A DNA stretch of 64,000 nt from Anaerolineales bacterium (GTDB lineage Bacteria; Chloroflexota; Anaerolineae; Anaerolineales; Villigracilaceae). The notes under the pieces were generated by a model, which saw only the letters and a program-made list of their open reading frames with translations, did no database searches and was not told the DNA's origin. Below are positions 42,346 through 50,380 of this stretch, in pieces (positions within the stretch are counted from its first letter, which is position 1; each line of letters opens with the position of its first letter). The stretch covers positions 248,001 to 312,000 of the forward strand of contig JABARH010000010.1 of the NCBI GenBank assembly GCA_019187665.1. The letters are read 5' to 3'. The position numbers and the translations under genes are program-made.

Positions 42346-43626
42346 ATGAACACTCTTTACACCGACAACTTCCCCCACATGACCCCCGCGTGGAGTCGCA
42401 TCTTCAACTTCGTCGCCGAGCGCGCCGAGGGATCGTACATCTACACCGACGACGGGCGCAAACTGCTCGACTTCACCTGCGGCATCGGCGTGGCGAACAC
42501 GGGTCACTGCCACCCGAAAGTTGTCGAAGCGATTCGCGAACAGGCGGGCAACTTTATTCACGCGCAGGCGAACATCGTCATCCACAAGCCGATGTTGCAA
42601 CTCATCGAAGAACTGCGGAAAATTTCTCCGCCTTCGATTGATTCGTTTTACTTCGCCAACTCAGGCGCGGAGGCGTTGGAGAACGCGGTCAAGATCGCCA
42701 AGGTCGTCACGGGCAGACCGAACGTGATCGTCTTCAACGGCTCTTTCCATGGGCGGACTCACGCCACGATGTCGCTCACCACGTCCAAGACGATCTACCG
42801 CGCGGGATTCGCTCCGCTCATGGCGGGAGTCTATGTTGCGCCGTTTCCGTATGCGTATACAATGAACATGACCGAAGAACAGGCGAGCCAATATTGCCTC
42901 GAGCAACTCGAATACCTGCTCGCCTCACAGACCGCGCCGAAAGAGACCGCCGCGATTCTGATCGAATCCGTTTTGGGCGAGGGCGGATACGTTGTCCCGC
43001 CGACATCGTTTATGAAAGGCTTGCGCGAGATTTGCGACAAGTACGGCATCATGCTCATCTTCGACGAAGTCCAATCGGGATTCGGCAGGACAGGGAAGTG
43101 GTTCGCGCTCGAACATTTCGACGTTGTGCCAGACATCATCACCGCCGCCAAGGGAATCGCCTCAGGTATGCCGCTTTCAGGCGTCTTCACGCGGACCGAC
43201 ATCATGAAGAAAGTGGACACTGGCTCCATCGGCGGCACCTACGGCGGAAACGCCATCGCCTGCGCGGCGGGAGTCGCCACCATCCGCGCGATGCGTGATG
43301 AAAAGATGCTGGAGAATGCCGTCGAAAAAGGAATCCAATTAATGACGGGACTCCGCAAGTTGCAGGAGGAATATCCGCAGATCGGCGATGTGCGCGGCAA
43401 GGGACTGATGATCGGCACCGAGTTTACCGCGAACGGCAACCGCGCGACAGAAAAGCAGATGGTGAAGGATGTCATCCATGCCGCAGAGGAAAAAGGTATG
43501 TTGCTCCTCTCGTGCGGAACGTACGACAACACCGTCCGCTGGATTCCACCGTTGAATGTGACGAGCGAGCAGGTCAACGATGGGTTGAGGATATTTGGAG
43601 AGGCGTTGGGGGAAGTGATGAAGTAA
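42346..43626 (+). CDS. gabT: 4-aminobutyrate aminotransferase (class III)
   Basis: 426-residue PLP enzyme moving the amino group of GABA to 2-oxoglutarate or pyruvate, giving succinate semialdehyde. Blocks: LLDFTCGIGVANTGHCHPKVVEA, FANSGAEALENAVKIAK, NGSFHGRTHATMSLT, IESVLGEGGYVVPP, FDEVQSGFGRTGKWFA, and Lys269 in IITAAKGIASGMPLSG. It follows the PatA and PatD steps of the same pathway. The closest alternatives are 5-aminovalerate or other omega-amino acid aminotransferases. Confidence 0.85.
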   Translation: MNTLYTDNFPHMTPAWSRIFNFVAERAEGSYIYTDDGRKLLDFTCGIGVANTGHCHPKVVEAIREQAGNFIHAQANIVIHKPMLQLIEELRKISPPSIDSFYFANSGAEALENAVKIAKVVTGRPNVIVFNGSFHGRTHATMSLTTSKTIYRAGFAPLMAGVYVAPFPYAYTMNMTEEQASQYCLEQLEYLLASQTAPKETAAILIESVLGEGGYVVPPTSFMKGLREICDKYGIMLIFDEVQSGFGRTGKWFALEHFDVVPDIITAAKGIASGMPLSGVFTRTDIMKKVDTGSIGGTYGGNAIACAAGVATIRAMRDEKMLENAVEKGIQLMTGLRKLQEEYPQIGDVRGKGLMIGTEFTANGNRATEKQMVKDVIHAAEEKGMLLLSCGTYDNTVRWIPPLNVTSEQVNDGLRIFGEALGEVMK

Positions 43627-43734
43627 ACATGTACACACATACACACGGAAACACGTACACACGGAAACATGTACACAGGGAAACAAGTAAACACAAGCCT
43701 TGTCTACGTGTGTACGTGTCTACTTGTTTACATC
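43626..43734. repeat. Octamer array with inverted arm after gabT
   Basis: Units ACATGTAC, ACACATAC, ACACGGAA, ACACGTAC, ACAGGGAA, ACAAGTAA followed from 43700 by the inverse words TTGTCTACGTGTGTACGTGTCTACTTGTTTAC. Begins at the gabT stop and ends 11 nt before the next gene. Confidence 0.82.
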
Positions 43735-43745
43735 CATAGATAACT

Positions 43746-45104
43746 ATGCCGCAACTCAACCGCCCCCACCTCACCCAACTCCTCCACCAAGAAGAATCCC
43801 TCTTCCGCAAAACCCATCCCAAATCACACGAACTCTACCAACGCGCGCGCAAGTCGCTTCACGGCGGCGTGCCGATGTTGTGGATGATCCGTTGGGCGGG
43901 ATCGTTTCCCGTTTTCGTCGAATCGGCGAAGGGCGCGCGCTTCACCGATGTGGACGGCAACGAATACATTGACTTCTGCCTCGGCGACACGGGCGCGATG
44001 ACGGGTCACTCGCCCGATGCGACGGTGAGCGCCATCACTGAGCAAATTCAAAAAGGCATCACGCTCATGCTTCCGTATGAAGACGTGATCTGGGTCGGCG
44101 AAGAACTTCAAAGAAGATTCAAACTTCCCTATTGGCAATTCGCCCTCACAGCCACCGACGCGAATCGTTTCGCCCTCCGCATGGCGCGTCTCATCACGGG
44201 TCGCCCGAAAATTCTCATCTTCAACTATTGCTATCACGGCTCGGTGGACGAAACCTTCATCACGCTCGACGAAGAAGGCACGCCGATCTCGCGCCCCAAC
44301 AACATGGGTCCGCAAGTTGATCCGCGCGAGACGACGAAGGTCATCGAGTTCAACGACATCGCCGCGCTCGAAACCGCCCTCTCCGCCCGCGATGTTGCCG
44401 CGGTCCTTGCCGAGCCTGTGATGACCAACATCGGCATCATCCATCCCGACGCGGGCTATCACGACGCGCTCCGTGAGATCACAAAAAAATATGGGACGTA
44501 TCTCATCATTGACGAGACGCATACCATCTGCGCGAGTCCAGGCGGATACACCGCTTCTTTCGCCCTTCAACCTGATTTCCTCACCCTCGGCAAACCCCTC
44601 GCTGGAGGAGTGCCCGCCGCGGTCTACGGATTCACTGAAGAAGTCAGCCAGCAATTCTCCGCGCACCTCAACACAGACGACGCGGATGTCGGCGGCATCG
44701 GCGGGACTCTCGCAGGCAATGCTTTATCAATCGCCGCGATGAAAGCGACGCTACAAAATGTATTAACAGAAGATTTTTATACGAAAGCGATTGCCCTGCA
44801 AGAAAAATTCACCGCAGGCGTTGAGTCGGTTATCGAAGAATTCAACTTGCCATGGATCGTCAAGCGTCTCGGCAATCGCTCCGAATACTGGTTCCGCCCA
44901 ACTCAGCCGCGCAATGGGGGAGAGGCTCACGCCGCCGTTGACCCAGAACTGGATCGCTACATGCACCTCTTCGCCCTCAACCGCGGCATCTTGCTAACTC
45001 CCTTTCACAACATGGCGTTGATCTCGCCCGAAATCACCGAAGAAGATGTGAATTACCATACGAAGGTATTTCGAGAAGCGGTAGTGAGTTTGCTTGGAAA
45101 GTAG
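43746..45104 (+). CDS. Class III aminotransferase, glutamate-1-semialdehyde-aminomutase-like
   Basis: 452 residues. FTDVDGNEYIDFCLGDTGAMTGH, TATDANRFALRMARLITGR (in place of SGTEA), NYCYHGSVDETF, IIDETHTICASPGGY and Lys283 in FLTLGKPLAGGVP. The TATDA substitution and the THTIC cofactor segment set it apart from HemL; it belongs to the broader group that handles beta-amino acids or related compounds. Substrate unknown. A deleted copy of its 3' end lies at 49159-49371. Confidence 0.8.
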   Translation: MPQLNRPHLTQLLHQEESLFRKTHPKSHELYQRARKSLHGGVPMLWMIRWAGSFPVFVESAKGARFTDVDGNEYIDFCLGDTGAMTGHSPDATVSAITEQIQKGITLMLPYEDVIWVGEELQRRFKLPYWQFALTATDANRFALRMARLITGRPKILIFNYCYHGSVDETFITLDEEGTPISRPNNMGPQVDPRETTKVIEFNDIAALETALSARDVAAVLAEPVMTNIGIIHPDAGYHDALREITKKYGTYLIIDETHTICASPGGYTASFALQPDFLTLGKPLAGGVPAAVYGFTEEVSQQFSAHLNTDDADVGGIGGTLAGNALSIAAMKATLQNVLTEDFYTKAIALQEKFTAGVESVIEEFNLPWIVKRLGNRSEYWFRPTQPRNGGEAHAAVDPELDRYMHLFALNRGILLTPFHNMALISPEITEEDVNYHTKVFREAVVSLLGK

Positions 45105-45106
45105 TA

Positions 45107-45196
45107 CCGCAAGATTCATCTTGCGCGTGAAGCGCGGAACGAGTCTTGCGGTATGGAATTTGTCTTGCGTGTAAAGCGCAAAATAAATTTTGCGTT
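45107..45196. repeat. CCGCAAGA/CGCAAAAT palindromic repeats
   Basis: ACCGCAAGATTCATCTTGCGCG, GTCTTGCGGTA, TGTCTTGCGTG and GCGCAAAATAAATTTTGCG in a row between two convergent genes. Several overlapping stems could end transcription from both sides. Same family as 46701-46750. Confidence 0.65.
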
Positions 45197-46673
45197 ACTT
45201 CTTCCTCACCGCCATCCCCACCATCCCCAACGCGCAGGCGACCATCAGCCAGCCGAACCAATCGCCAAACTTTGTGTAAAGCGTCCGTTGCGAGACGGCG
45301 AAGGTTTCGGCGTAAATGACTCCGCGTTCGTTGATTTCGCCTTCGGCGAGGATGCGCCCGTAGGGGTCAACCAGGATGGAGAGTCCATTTGTCGTGCCGA
45401 GCCCCAGTGTCACGCGATTTTCGACGGCGCGGAAGACTCCGTCGGCGGCGTGGAAGGGCGGGAACCATTCGTTGCGGTTGAAGTCGTCATCCACGGGCAT
45501 GAGGACAATTTGCGCGCCGCGTTTCGCCAGTTCGCGCGTGACCCACAGCGTGTGACGATCCCAACAGACAGCGATGCCCACTTTGCCGTAGGGCGAATCG
45601 TAAACGGGAAAGTCAAGCGGTCCCGCGACGAAGCCATATTCTTTTTCTCCGCTGGTCATGTTGATTTTTGCGCGGCGACCGACTTCGCTTCCGTCGGGTC
45701 CCATCATCACGGCGGTATCGTGCAAACCTGTGGATGCGTTCCAGTACATGTCGGTCACGATGTAGGCGTTGAGTTCCTGCGCCAGCGCGCCGACCTGACC
45801 TGTGAATGCCGCGTCGTCCGCGTCGGCGAATTCGTTCTCACCCCAGACCACGAAGGCGGGATTTTGATTGGCAATCTCGCGAGTCAACGCCGCGTTTACG
45901 TCGAAGATGGCTTGCGACATCTCGGGCGTGTCGGCATAGGGACCTTCGATGGTGGAATAGATTTTGCTGTGCTTTTTGATTTCGGGGTCCTGATTGGCGA
46001 GGTCGGTCGTCGCCGCCATGACGAAGGTATTGGAGGGGGCGGAGGGGATGGTCAACGCACCCCAGGCGACGACCAGCGCGACGAAACCCAACGCAATTCC
46101 CGCGCCCCCATCAAATTTTTTCTCGCGCCAGTATTTGAGAATCAACGCCGCGAGCGCGACGTTGCTCAGGAGGAGGATAAAGCTCAGGGAGGGCAAGCCG
46201 CCCAAAGTCAGGATTTGAAGCGCAGGGGGGAATCTCCACTGCGAGTTGGCGAACCAGACGAACCACCAGTCCCGCACAATCGGCGCGATGTACTTGATAA
46301 ACTCCGCCGCCGTCCACACGATGGGGAGCGCCAGCAGTCGAAACGCGGAGGGGAGTTTGCGTTGCAGTGACACGCCCCAGCCGATGAGCATGGCGTAATA
46401 CCAGCCGACGACAAGGACGAGGGGATAGCCGATGAGCGGACCCATCACGCTCGGATACCAGTTGTGAACGGCGAGCGACCAGATTATGCCGAAGGGGATG
46501 GCGAGATTTTCGGCGGACTTGTTCGGCATGAATTCGAGCGCGAGGAGCAGGGGAACGAGACCGATCCAGCCGAGGAAACTGATGTCGAAGTTGGGCATCG
46601 AAGCGGCGATGAGGACGCCCGATAAGGCGGACGCGGCGAGCACGATCCACAAACGGTTTTTGTCGGTGGGCAT
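45195..46673 (-). CDS. lnt: Apolipoprotein N-acyltransferase
   Basis: 492 residues: about six N-terminal membrane helices, a nitrilase-fold domain (about 215-455) and a final membrane helix. Adds the third acyl chain to the N-terminal cysteine of lipoproteins. The Glu-Lys-Cys triad is visible as VVWGENEF (Glu279/281), RRAKINM (Lys336) and IAVCWDRH (Cys370). The K-loop reads MTSGEKEYGF instead of the proteobacterial PFGEY form. Its substrates could be the many lipoproteins in this window. It lies upstream of two lipoprotein genes in opposite order but is separated by repeats. Confidence 0.85.
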   Translation of the reverse strand: MPTDKNRLWIVLAASALSGVLIAASMPNFDISFLGWIGLVPLLLALEFMPNKSAENLAIPFGIIWSLAVHNWYPSVMGPLIGYPLVLVVGWYYAMLIGWGVSLQRKLPSAFRLLALPIVWTAAEFIKYIAPIVRDWWFVWFANSQWRFPPALQILTLGGLPSLSFILLLSNVALAALILKYWREKKFDGGAGIALGFVALVVAWGALTIPSAPSNTFVMAATTDLANQDPEIKKHSKIYSTIEGPYADTPEMSQAIFDVNAALTREIANQNPAFVVWGENEFADADDAAFTGQVGALAQELNAYIVTDMYWNASTGLHDTAVMMGPDGSEVGRRAKINMTSGEKEYGFVAGPLDFPVYDSPYGKVGIAVCWDRHTLWVTRELAKRGAQIVLMPVDDDFNRNEWFPPFHAADGVFRAVENRVTLGLGTTNGLSILVDPYGRILAEGEINERGVIYAETFAVSQRTLYTKFGDWFGWLMVACALGMVGMAVRKK

Positions 46674-46700
46674 GGGAGACTCCTTTGGCGAAAGGCAAGT

Positions 46701-46750
46701 ACCGCAAAATTTATTTTGCGTTTCCCGCGCAAGATAAATCTTGCGGTACT
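46701..46750. repeat. Paired palindromes GTACCGCAAAAT and GCAAGATAAATC
   Basis: GTACCGCAAAATTTATTTTG, then CGCAAGATAAATCTTGCGGTAC: two short palindromes inside a longer inverted pair (GTACCGCAA...TTGCGGTAC). It sits between lnt and the lipoprotein hydrolase. Confidence 0.7.
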
Positions 46751-46756
46751 GTGAAT

Positions 46757-47692
46757 CTACTTTCCAAACACAAGTTGCAGGAAATCGAAAACGACCTGCG
46801 TGACTTTCGGGTCGAGTCCATCATCGAAGAGATCCATGCCGTGATCGTTTTCTTCGTAGATAAACTTCTGGTAATTGTCGCCGCTGGCGGATTCGCAGGT
46901 AGGGAAGGCTTCGGCGTCGCCTGTGGAAGCTACGCACCACGCAGGTTTGTTCTCCGCGCCGAGAGTGGTCACTGCGTCGGCGTATTTGACGCCCTGATAA
47001 TTCCCTGGCGAGAGGGATAACGCGCCGAGACAGCCTGCGCCGCAGGCGTCAATCGCGCCGTCCGCGCCGATGCTCGCGCCGATGGCCGCGACTCGCGCGG
47101 GGTCAACGCCGTCGAGTCCTTGCGCGGTCTGCACGGCGGCGATGGAATCTTTCAAGTATCCGTCGGGATCCCAATTCGATGAACCTTCGCTCTCTCCATA
47201 ACCGCGATAATCGAAGGCGAAGATCGCGTAGGATTGACCTTCGGGCAGGGGAGGAAAGTCGGCGGGTGAATCGGGGGTGTGGAGTTCGGCGTTCTCACAG
47301 GCGGAATTCGCCGCGATGCCTTCGGGCAGTCCGCGATTTTGTGCCCATTGAACGAGGTTGACCGCGACCCAATCGCAGTGAGTCCCGCCCGCCCAGTGCA
47401 TTAACACGATGACGGGCGCGGGCTCAACGGACGCGGGATAGTAGTAGCCGACAAGTTTCGTCCCGTCTTCGGCTTGAAATTCGATTTGCTGCGGGTCAGC
47501 GGGGAGACGCGGTTCGGGCGGCGTGGTGGGCGCGGGAGTCTCCGTAGGAGTCGGCGGCGCGGAGGTCGGGGAGGCGGGAACAGGCGAGGGCGGGTCCTGA
47601 GGCGGGGCTTCGTCTGTCGCGGCGGGCTGGGATGTTCCGCACGCGGTCAGCAGGAGGAGAATCAAAATCGCGGAAATCAATTTGGTTTTCAT
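46757..47692 (-). CDS. Lipoprotein alpha/beta hydrolase
   Basis: 311 residues from the ATG at 47692, chosen for its AAGGAGG site and the signal peptide that starts there; the frame runs on to 47875 but over another gene. Lipobox LTAC (Cys18), Thr/Pro linker (25-62), VLMHWAGG, FDYRGYGESEG, nucleophile elbow GASIGA with Ser207, and His284 in YEENDHGMDLF. Several cysteines (106, 132, 217, 221, 253, 266) may form disulphides outside the cell. Esterase-like; substrate unknown. Confidence 0.8.
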   Translation of the reverse strand: MKTKLISAILILLLLTACGTSQPAATDEAPPQDPPSPVPASPTSAPPTPTETPAPTTPPEPRLPADPQQIEFQAEDGTKLVGYYYPASVEPAPVIVLMHWAGGTHCDWVAVNLVQWAQNRGLPEGIAANSACENAELHTPDSPADFPPLPEGQSYAIFAFDYRGYGESEGSSNWDPDGYLKDSIAAVQTAQGLDGVDPARVAAIGASIGADGAIDACGAGCLGALSLSPGNYQGVKYADAVTTLGAENKPAWCVASTGDAEAFPTCESASGDNYQKFIYEENDHGMDLFDDGLDPKVTQVVFDFLQLVFGK

Positions 47693-47705
47693 AGCAGCCT
47701 CCTTT

Positions 47706-48479
47706 TTATTGGTTTTCGAATATGCAGAAGGTATCCGTCTCGTTTGTCGTGTTCGCGGCAAAGCCCATGATCTTGAATTGCTCTGCAAACTGCTGGAGTT
47801 TGAAGCGCATCTCCACCAGTTTTTGTTCCTGGTCCACTTTGTAGGTATAGTCGGGCGGGGTATCCGTATCAACAACGGAGTTGAATATGCTTCCGCCTGC
47901 GTGTTGCTTGACCCAATACGTCAGCGAAGCCTGCTTGGTAATTTCGGGATAATACATCAGCCAGGCGAATGTCTCCGCGCCCTTGATGCTGCCCGTGGAA
48001 TTGGCATAGCCTGTGTCGGGGTTGGCGTCTGTGTCCGCGTACACCTTCCACTCATAGATGTCGGATGGGGCAAATTCGATTTTAACGGCTTGCAGGAATA
48101 TCTGGATGACGAGAATCTCCCCTTCGAGTTTCGTCTCGACGCGCGTAATATCTATATTCGGATCTTGCACGTCGCCGACAGGGTCGTTGATGACCGCGCC
48201 CGCGATGCACTCCGAAATGGTTTTGGGGAACAAGATGGATGTAGCGGCAGGCGAAGGCGATGGGGGAAGCGTCGGGGTTGGGGTCGCGGCAGGCGCGAGC
48301 GCTTCCTGGGTTTTTGTCTCTGCGTCGCGCGTCTTCAGGTTGGCTATTCGTGTTTCTTCATCTTCCCGGTCGCTGGGTTGGTCCCAGCCCGAACTCCATG
48401 TATCGCAGGCGGATAGGTTTGCAATTGCGATGATCAATAAACTTATCAAGGCCGCGCGAACAGTGTTTCTTGCGTTCAT
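47706..48479 (-). CDS. Lipoprotein with beta-sandwich domain, unknown function
   Basis: 257 residues: signal with lipobox LSAC (Cys25), charged then Thr/Pro-rich linker (30-85), then a domain beginning DPVGDVQDPNIDITRVE, with LVIQIFLQ and WKVYADTDANPDTGY. The D-x-x-N-P-D-T-G and alternating strands resemble carbohydrate-binding or DOMON-like sandwiches. Divergent from the tetR gene, with which it shares a symmetric operator, so it may be under that regulator. Followed 13 nt later by the lipoprotein hydrolase gene, probably one operon. Confidence 0.6.
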   Translation of the reverse strand: MNARNTVRAALISLLIIAIANLSACDTWSSGWDQPSDREDEETRIANLKTRDAETKTQEALAPAATPTPTLPPSPSPAATSILFPKTISECIAGAVINDPVGDVQDPNIDITRVETKLEGEILVIQIFLQAVKIEFAPSDIYEWKVYADTDANPDTGYANSTGSIKGAETFAWLMYYPEITKQASLTYWVKQHAGGSIFNSVVDTDTPPDYTYKVDQEQKLVEMRFKLQQFAEQFKIMGFAANTTNETDTFCIFENQ

Positions 48480-48492
48480 AAGTCTGCCTCCT

Positions 48493-48544
48493 TTGGCAAA
48501 AGACGGACAGATACGCTATAATTGAATGATAATTCAATTATAGC
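48493..48544. promoter_or_regulatory. Symmetric divergent promoter/operator of tetR
   Basis: Perfect inverted repeat GCTATAATTGAAT (48515-48527), 4-nt centre, ATTCAATTATAGC (48532-48544). Each arm holds a TATAAT facing outward. The plus-strand box (48517-48522) has TTGGCA at 48493-48498 with an 18-nt spacer. A TetR dimer bound here would cover both -10 regions. Confidence 0.72.
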
Positions 48545-48563
48545 ATATATTTAGAGGAGTAAA

Positions 48564-49157
48564 ATGCCCCGACCCGACGTCAGCGCCGAACGCAAGCCGC
48601 AAATCCTGCAAGCCGCCATGACAATTTTTTCGCGTAAAGGCTACGCCTCCGCGCGGATGGACGAGATCGCCGAGGAAGCTGATCTGAGTGTCGGCATTTT
48701 GTACTGGTATTACAAAGGCAAAGTGGATATCGTGCTGGCGTTGATGAAAATGGACGTGGAACCTGACCTTGCCCGCTTGCGTTCGCTTCTCGACTCGACC
48801 GAAGTCTGCCGCGACCGTCTCTGGCGTTTCTTCGACGGGGTAGGGGAGTCCAGCGCCGCGGCTGTGAAATTATGGTCGGAGTTGTATCATCTCGCGGCGC
48901 GGGAGGCGCGGGTGCGAAAACAGTTGTTCGCGTACAACGATCAATACCGCCAAATTGCGGAAACAATCATCCAGCAGGGAATCGAACGCGGAGAGTTCCG
49001 CGCGGATCTGGACGCGCCTTCTGCCGCCCTCGCGTTGCAAGCCCTGTTCGACGGCTTTTTGATGAACCAGACCCTCTCCGGGAAAATCCCCAACCTGCGC
49101 GAGATGGCGAGGAGGAGTTTCGAGTTTTTGATGGAGGGAATGGGGGCGAAGTTATAA
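48564..49157 (+). CDS. TetR/AcrR family transcriptional regulator
   Basis: 197 residues. N-terminal helix-turn-helix: ILQAAMTIFSRKGYASARMD, EIAEEADLSVGILYWYYKGK (about 14-53). The C-terminal ligand domain has no recognisable specificity and ends with a typical TetR_C FDGFLMNQ helix. AGAGGAG site. Likely represses itself and the divergent lipoprotein genes through the palindrome at 48515-48544. Confidence 0.88.
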   Translation: MPRPDVSAERKPQILQAAMTIFSRKGYASARMDEIAEEADLSVGILYWYYKGKVDIVLALMKMDVEPDLARLRSLLDSTEVCRDRLWRFFDGVGESSAAAVKLWSELYHLAAREARVRKQLFAYNDQYRQIAETIIQQGIERGEFRADLDAPSAALALQALFDGFLMNQTLSGKIPNLREMARRSFEFLMEGMGAKL

Positions 49158-49158
49158 T

Positions 49159-49371
49159 ATGCGCCACAAAGAGACCCTGTCTGGCAACGCCCTGTGCATC
49201 GCCGCCATTGACTCCGAACTGGACCGCTACATGCACCTCTTCGCCCTCAATCGCGGCATCTTGCTGACTCCCTTTCACAACATGGCGCTCACCTCGCCTG
49301 AAATCACCGAAGAGGATGTGAATTTCCATACGAAGGTATTCCATGATGCGGTACGAAGTCTGTTTTCGTGA
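49159..49371 (+). pseudogene. Internally deleted copy of the class III aminotransferase 3' end
   Basis: The 70-codon frame reads SGNALCIAAI (as AGNALSIAAM in the gene at 43746) and then jumps directly to ELDRYMHLFALNRGILLTPF and the same C-terminus through FHTKVF. About 69 codons between those blocks are missing and nothing upstream of AGNAL remains. No PLP lysine is present. It begins one base after the tetR stop. A relic of duplication plus deletion. Confidence 0.82.
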
Positions 49372-49405
49372 TGTATAATGTGATGTATAGTCACAGGAGC
49401 ATCGA

Positions 49406-49699
49406 ATGAAGAAGATGGTTCGCAAGCAGATCTACATCCAAAAGAGTCAAGAAGAACGGCTAAAACGCGTTGCCGAAACAAGAGGCGTCAGCGAAGCCGA
49501 GATCATTCGCCGCGCCCTCGACAATGAGTTGAAACGCGCTGGCTATCGTCTGGCTTACGATAACGATGCGATGAAGCGTCTGTACAAAATGATGCGCGAT
49601 CAGGATAAGAAATCTTCTGTCCCTCGAAAAAAACGTGACTGGACGCGCGAGGATCTTTACGAAGACCGAATGAAGCGATATGACCGTCGTTCTTCTTGA
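49406..49699 (+). CDS. Ribbon-helix-helix antitoxin
   Basis: 97 residues. N-terminal RHH fold: RKQIYIQKSQEERLKRVA, GVSEAEIIRRALDNEL; the charged C-terminal half (Lys/Arg/Asp-rich, DWTREDLYEDR) would wrap the toxin. A TATAAT box at 49374-49379 and a CAGGAG site precede it. Overlaps the PIN toxin gene by 20 nt, the usual antitoxin-first order, and would repress its own promoter. Confidence 0.82.
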   Translation: MKKMVRKQIYIQKSQEERLKRVAETRGVSEAEIIRRALDNELKRAGYRLAYDNDAMKRLYKMMRDQDKKSSVPRKKRDWTREDLYEDRMKRYDRRSS

Positions 49700-50126
49700 T
49701 ACCAATGTGCTGGTGTACGCGTTTGATCGCGGAGAACCCGAAAAGCGCGAGCGGGCTATGCAACTGGTGCTTGACCTGCAACAGAATGAGGTTGGTTGTT
49801 TGAGTGTGCAATCGCTTTCCGAGTTTTTCCATGCAGTGACGCGTGGGTCAAACCCTAAACTCTCTGTAGATGAAGCATTGCAGTCGGTTCATGAGTATTT
49901 ACTGGCTTTTCCGATCTTTTTGCTTACGCCTTCTGTTGTGCTCGAAGCCGCTCGTGGAGTTCGAGATCACTCATTATCGTTTTACGATGCCCAGTTTTGG
50001 GCGTTGGCTTTGATCAATGATATTCCTGTTATCTTCAGCGAAGATTTTCAAGATGGACAAGTATTGGAAGGCATTCGCTTTGTAAACCCGTTTGCAAAAA
50101 GTTTTGAACTGGAGAAGTGGATATAA
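49680..50126 (+). CDS. PIN-domain toxin (VapC-like ribonuclease)
   Basis: 148 residues. Acidic PIN residues: Asp7 in VLLDTNVLVYAFD, Glu48 in SLSEFFHA, Asp in LSFYDAQFWALA (about 102) and Asp in FSEDFQDG (about 120). Expected to cleave RNA, often tRNA or rRNA, when freed from the RHH antitoxin encoded just upstream. Terminated by the hairpin at 50131. Confidence 0.85.
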   Translation: MTVVLLDTNVLVYAFDRGEPEKRERAMQLVLDLQQNEVGCLSVQSLSEFFHAVTRGSNPKLSVDEALQSVHEYLLAFPIFLLTPSVVLEAARGVRDHSLSFYDAQFWALALINDIPVIFSEDFQDGQVLEGIRFVNPFAKSFELEKWI

Positions 50127-50130
50127 ACAA

Positions 50131-50164
50131 GACCTCCGAGCTCTTCAAGAACTCGGAGGTCTTT
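50131..50164. terminator. Bidirectional terminator between PIN toxin and tRNA-Thr
   Basis: GACCTCCGAG (50131-50140), 11-nt loop, CTCGGAGGTC (50152-50161), TTTA. The gene on the plus strand and the minus-strand tRNA both end here. Confidence 0.82.
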
Positions 50165-50168
50165 ATTG

Positions 50169-50241
50169 AGCCACAGACGAGATTTGAACTCGTGACCTGC
50201 CGATTACGAATCGGCTGCACTACCAACTGTGCTACTGTGGC
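50169..50241 (-). tRNA. tRNA-Thr (anticodon CGT)
   Basis: 73 nt on the minus strand: acceptor GCCACAG/CTGTGGC, discriminator T, D arm GCAC/GTGC with AGTTGGTA loop, anticodon stem GCCGA/TCGGC with loop TTCGTAA giving CGT, T arm ACGAG TTCAAAT CTCGT. CCA is not encoded. Confidence 0.93.
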
Positions 50242-50287
50242 CTGATTTATGTAGCGCATTTGCCAAATTGCGCTTGCGAGCGGCGGG

Positions 50288-50316
50288 ATTATACAAGATT
50301 AGAGACAAACCCGCAA
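50288..50316 (-). promoter_or_regulatory. tRNA-Thr promoter
   Basis: On the minus strand TTGCGG (50316-50311), 17-nt spacer, TATAAT (50293-50288), 46 nt before the tRNA 5' end. Confidence 0.72.
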
Positions 50317-50380
50317 GCAAGTTTTTCCTCCCTCGCCGCGTCTCACTGATGCCTGAAAACTGATCGCTGAAAACCGGCTT

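Noticed and set aside
47693..47875. N-terminal extension of the lipoprotein hydrolase
   Set aside because: It overlaps the upstream lipoprotein gene in another frame and would bury the signal peptide.
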